Part shown: one piece after another, positions 6,286-7,886 of the stretch
Layout of the letters: each line of letters begins with the position of its first letter
Numbering within the stretch: position 1 is the stretch's first letter
From: Pseudomonadota bacterium
GTDB taxonomy: Bacteria > Pseudomonadota > Gammaproteobacteria > SZUA-229
NCBI GenBank assembly: GCA_030673345.1
Contig: DAOVJH010000057.1
Location: 1 to 7,886, forward strand
Reading direction: 5' to 3'
DNA length: 7,886 nucleotides
The notes under the pieces: model-generated
Told to the model about the DNA's origin: nothing
The model's input: the letters and a program-made list of their open reading frames with translations, nothing else
The model's database searches: none
Made by a program: the position numbers and the translations under genes

Positions 6286-7128
6286 TCATTCATTCAGATC
6301 CTTGTCAAACTGCAGGCTGCTTGCTGGCAACTGATAATACTTGAACAGCGTCGAGGTTTTTTTATACGAGTGACGGCGGAAAAAATCGGTGAGGTTTAAT
6401 CCGATGCCGACGAACAGGTTGCGTTCTTTGTTATCGAAAGGCTCAATAAAACCACGCGTATAATAACCTGCATGTATTTCGATATGCTTAAGAAAACTGT
6501 CACGTGCAAAATCAAAACCATTCAACTTCAGAGCCAGCAGATATTTCGAATTTTCATAATCGGTGGCGAAATCTTTATACGTTTCTGAGGTAGGCCTGTA
6601 TTGCCAGCGATAATCAAGGATGTTCGAAAGCGCTGGATATTTATACGTATAGTAACCAAAAATGACTCCCGCAGCATTAGCGACCATGTCCTCTTTGGAT
6701 GCACCAAAATCACTGAACGAATCACCGATTTCGATATAAGTAGTAATAGCCAATGAAGACAGCGAACCATAAAGTGCCGCATCATTTTTGTTGATACACC
6801 ATGATTCATAGAGATGTGAAAGGCCGTTAGCCATCACATAACTGGTATAGGCATGTCCTAACTTATCAGCCCCGCCAGACTCGGTATCATTGCCAAACCA
6901 GCCTTCCGATGTCGTCTTAGGCGGTGAAGAGAAGTAGCCCCACTGAGCCACACCCCAGGCAGTAATAATACCGATGCCTGTAAGGTTGACGCCCCACAGC
7001 TTCTTATTGCGCTCTGATGCTGAAAGTTCTGTACTGCAGCCATCAGTTAAAACGTCTGCATGCGCATAACGTGGTGCAGAGCTCAGAAAAACAGCCATCA
7101 GAAAAGTTATTGATATGACGATTCGCAT
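6286..7128 (-). CDS. Exported DUF2279-like protein
   Basis: The 280-aa product starts with a signal peptide: MRIV, a hydrophobic core (ISITFLMAVFLSS) and a likely cleavage after AHA at residue 24. Another hydrophobic stretch lies at about 47-62. The sequence GADKLGHAYTSY (87-98) and the later YIEIGDSFSDFGASKEDM with a following N-A-A-G resemble the D-K-x-x-H and E-x-x-D/D/N pattern of DUF2279 (the family of the E. coli periplasmic lipoprotein YfiM). The function is unknown. No lipobox is seen, so this member is probably not a lipoprotein. The C-terminal third (about 180-280) is polar and aromatic, of possible outer-membrane character. A GTG at 7152 would extend the frame by eight residues; ATG 7128 is chosen because it begins a clean signal peptide. 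A TTGACA (7174-7179, minus strand) lies upstream but lacks a good -10 partner. Confidence 0.75.
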   Translation of the reverse strand: MRIVISITFLMAVFLSSAPRYAHADVLTDGCSTELSASERNKKLWGVNLTGIGIITAWGVAQWGYFSSPPKTTSEGWFGNDTESGGADKLGHAYTSYVMANGLSHLYESWCINKNDAALYGSLSSLAITTYIEIGDSFSDFGASKEDMVANAAGVIFGYYTYKYPALSNILDYRWQYRPTSETYKDFATDYENSKYLLALKLNGFDFARDSFLKHIEIHAGYYTRGFIEPFDNKERNLFVGIGLNLTDFFRRHSYKKTSTLFKYYQLPASSLQFDKDLNE

Positions 7129-7259
7129 AATCGCACAGTTTATAGCTAACACGATGGAAATAACCTATTTCATGTCAAATACAGTAAAGGTGTACCGCTT
7201 TATCAGTCACTATATTAGAGAATATTAATCTTTAATCACATTTTTAATAAAACTTCGGG
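7129..7259. other. Intergenic region upstream of the rhlE promoter
   Basis: This stretch separates the starts of the leftward DUF2279-like gene and the rightward rhlE transcript. It is AT-rich, notably 7211-7252, which could act as an UP-type element for the rhlE promoter. On the minus strand TTGACA sits at 7174-7179. No open frame of interest is seen. Confidence 0.45.
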
Positions 7260-7265
7260 TATAAT
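7260..7265 (+). promoter_or_regulatory. Consensus -10 box of the rhlE promoter
   Basis: A perfect TATAAT is followed directly by a GC-rich discriminator (GCCCG) and preceded by an AT-rich stretch. The -35 region at 17-nt spacing (around 7237-7242) is poor. CGGG before and CCCG after the box form a short inverted repeat. Transcription should start near 7271-7273, giving a leader of about 138 nt before rhlE. Confidence 0.6.
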
Positions 7266-7409
7266 GCCCGTCCTAGCTCGGGTGCACTTCGGTCTGCACC
7301 TTTTGAAAGTGGTAATTCATTAACGATTATCTCGAAACACAAAAGCATGTTTCCGCCTTGACCGACCATTACACTGTAATTGGTAGGCCGATTCCTGGAG
7401 AACATTTAG
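7266..7409 (+). promoter_or_regulatory. Structured 5' leader of rhlE with two hairpins
   Basis: The predicted leader holds two stem-loops. The first, 7281-7300, pairs GGTGCA with TGCACC around a loop containing C-TTCG-G, a stable tetraloop, and is followed by four T bases. The second, 7362-7387, pairs ATTAC with GTAAT around ACT and continues through ACC/GGT and CC/GG with one bulge and one mismatch, ending 9 nt before the Shine-Dalgarno. DEAD-box helicase genes can have long regulated leaders, so temperature or autoregulatory control is plausible. The first hairpin could also act as an early attenuator. The pairings are seen in the sequence; the role is inference. Confidence 0.4.
7397..7400 (+). 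promoter_or_regulatory. rhlE ribosome binding site
   Basis: GGAG, 9 nt before ATG 7410, is the clearest Shine-Dalgarno in the window and fixes the rhlE start. Confidence 0.7.
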
Positions 7410-7886
7410 ATGTCATTTGATTCCCTCGGCCTCATGGCCGAATTACACCGTGCTGTATCCGAAAAAGGTTACGACACTCCTACACCAATACAAAAACAGG
7501 CAATTCCTGTGGTACTCGAAGGCCGTGACCTGATGGGTGGCGCACAGACAGGTACCGGTAAAACCGCCGGATTCACCCTGCCGCTGCTACAACGCCTGAT
7601 CGAAACAGATAAACCTCGGAAAGGCCCCCGTCCACTGCGCGCGCTGGTGCTGACCCCAACCCGTGAGCTTGCCGCACAGGTTGCAGACAGTGTAAGAGAA
7701 TATGGCCGTTACCTGCCGCTGCGTTCTACCGTGGTTTTTGGCGGTGTCAGCATCAACCCGCAAAAGATGAAACTCATCAAGGGTGTCGATGTACTGGTGG
7801 CAACACCCGGTCGCCTGCTCGACCATGTAAACCAGCGTTCTGTTGACCTTTCGAATGTCGATATCCTGGTGCTCGATGAAGCTGAC
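7410..7886 (+). CDS. rhlE: DEAD-box ATP-dependent RNA helicase RhlE, N-terminal part (cut by window edge)
   Basis: The 159 residues present make up most of the first RecA-like domain of an RNA helicase that unwinds or remodels RNA, typically in ribosome assembly and RNA decay. The Q motif [14 protein letters not shown] (20-33), Walker A AQTGTGKT (45-52), motif Ia PTRELAAQ (83-90), GG (111-112), motif Ib TPGR (132-135) and DEAD (156-159, at the very edge) appear in order and at normal spacing. The opening [15 protein letters not shown] and [14 protein letters not shown] are close to gammaproteobacterial RhlE, which is why I prefer that name to SrmB, DbpA or CsdA. The second RecA domain and the C-terminal tail lie outside the window. 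It has its own promoter and leader and does not appear linked to the acyl genes. Confidence 0.9.
   Translation, partial: MSFDSLGLMAELHRAVSEKGYDTPTPIQKQAIPVVLEGRDLMGGAQTGTGKTAGFTLPLLQRLIETDKPRKGPRPLRALVLTPTRELAAQVADSVREYGRYLPLRSTVVFGGVSINPQKMKLIKGVDVLVATPGRLLDHVNQRSVDLSNVDILVLDEAD

Noticed and set aside
7129..7152. GTG start extending the DUF2279-like protein by eight residues
   Set aside because: ATG 7128 begins a clean signal peptide directly, whereas the extension adds residues ahead of the basic N-region without a good ribosome site.

Overview
This window looks like chromosome of a gammaproteobacterium. The evidence is a RhlE-type DEAD-box helicase start at the right edge, FabF-type and PlsC-type enzymes of proteobacterial character, an RpfF-like DSF synthase and a GGDEF-EAL c-di-GMP protein. 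Intergenic stretches are strongly AT-rich against moderate-GC genes. The species cannot be named from this sequence. I see no tRNA, rRNA, CRISPR array or insertion sequence.

Layout: (1) 1-229, minus strand, the N-terminal part of an alpha/beta hydrolase running off the left edge. (2) 230-551, an AT-rich gap with a perfect 12-bp palindrome. (3) 552-2636, plus strand, a membrane-bound GGDEF-EAL protein with both catalytic domains intact. (4) Convergent to it with a 17-nt gap, a minus-strand set: a FabF-like ketoacyl-ACP synthase (2654-3859), a stand-alone acyl carrier protein (3880-4107) and, upstream of them, an unrecognised 51-aa single-span membrane mini-protein (4153-4308). (5) Diverging from that set, plus strand: an RpfF/DSF synthase homologue (4422-5474) followed by a PlsC-type acyltransferase (about 5518-6270). 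(6) Convergent to those with a 15-nt gap, a DUF2279-like exported protein (6286-7128, minus). (7) A promoter and structured leader, then rhlE (7410 to the right edge, plus).

The centre (2654-6270) is the main interest. RpfF enzymes make cis-2-unsaturated fatty acid signals (DSF family) from 3-hydroxyacyl-ACP. Here the synthase sits head-to-head with its own ACP and chain-elongating KAS, and is followed by an acyltransferase. The usual partners (rpfB, rpfC, rpfG, or an RpfR-type PAS-GGDEF-EAL protein) are absent from the window. A six-helix membrane GGDEF-EAL protein borders the set and is a possible c-di-GMP output. I infer a self-contained fatty-acid signal or lipid-modification locus with dedicated acyl supply. 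The enzyme family calls are firm; the pathway and the receptor idea are inference.
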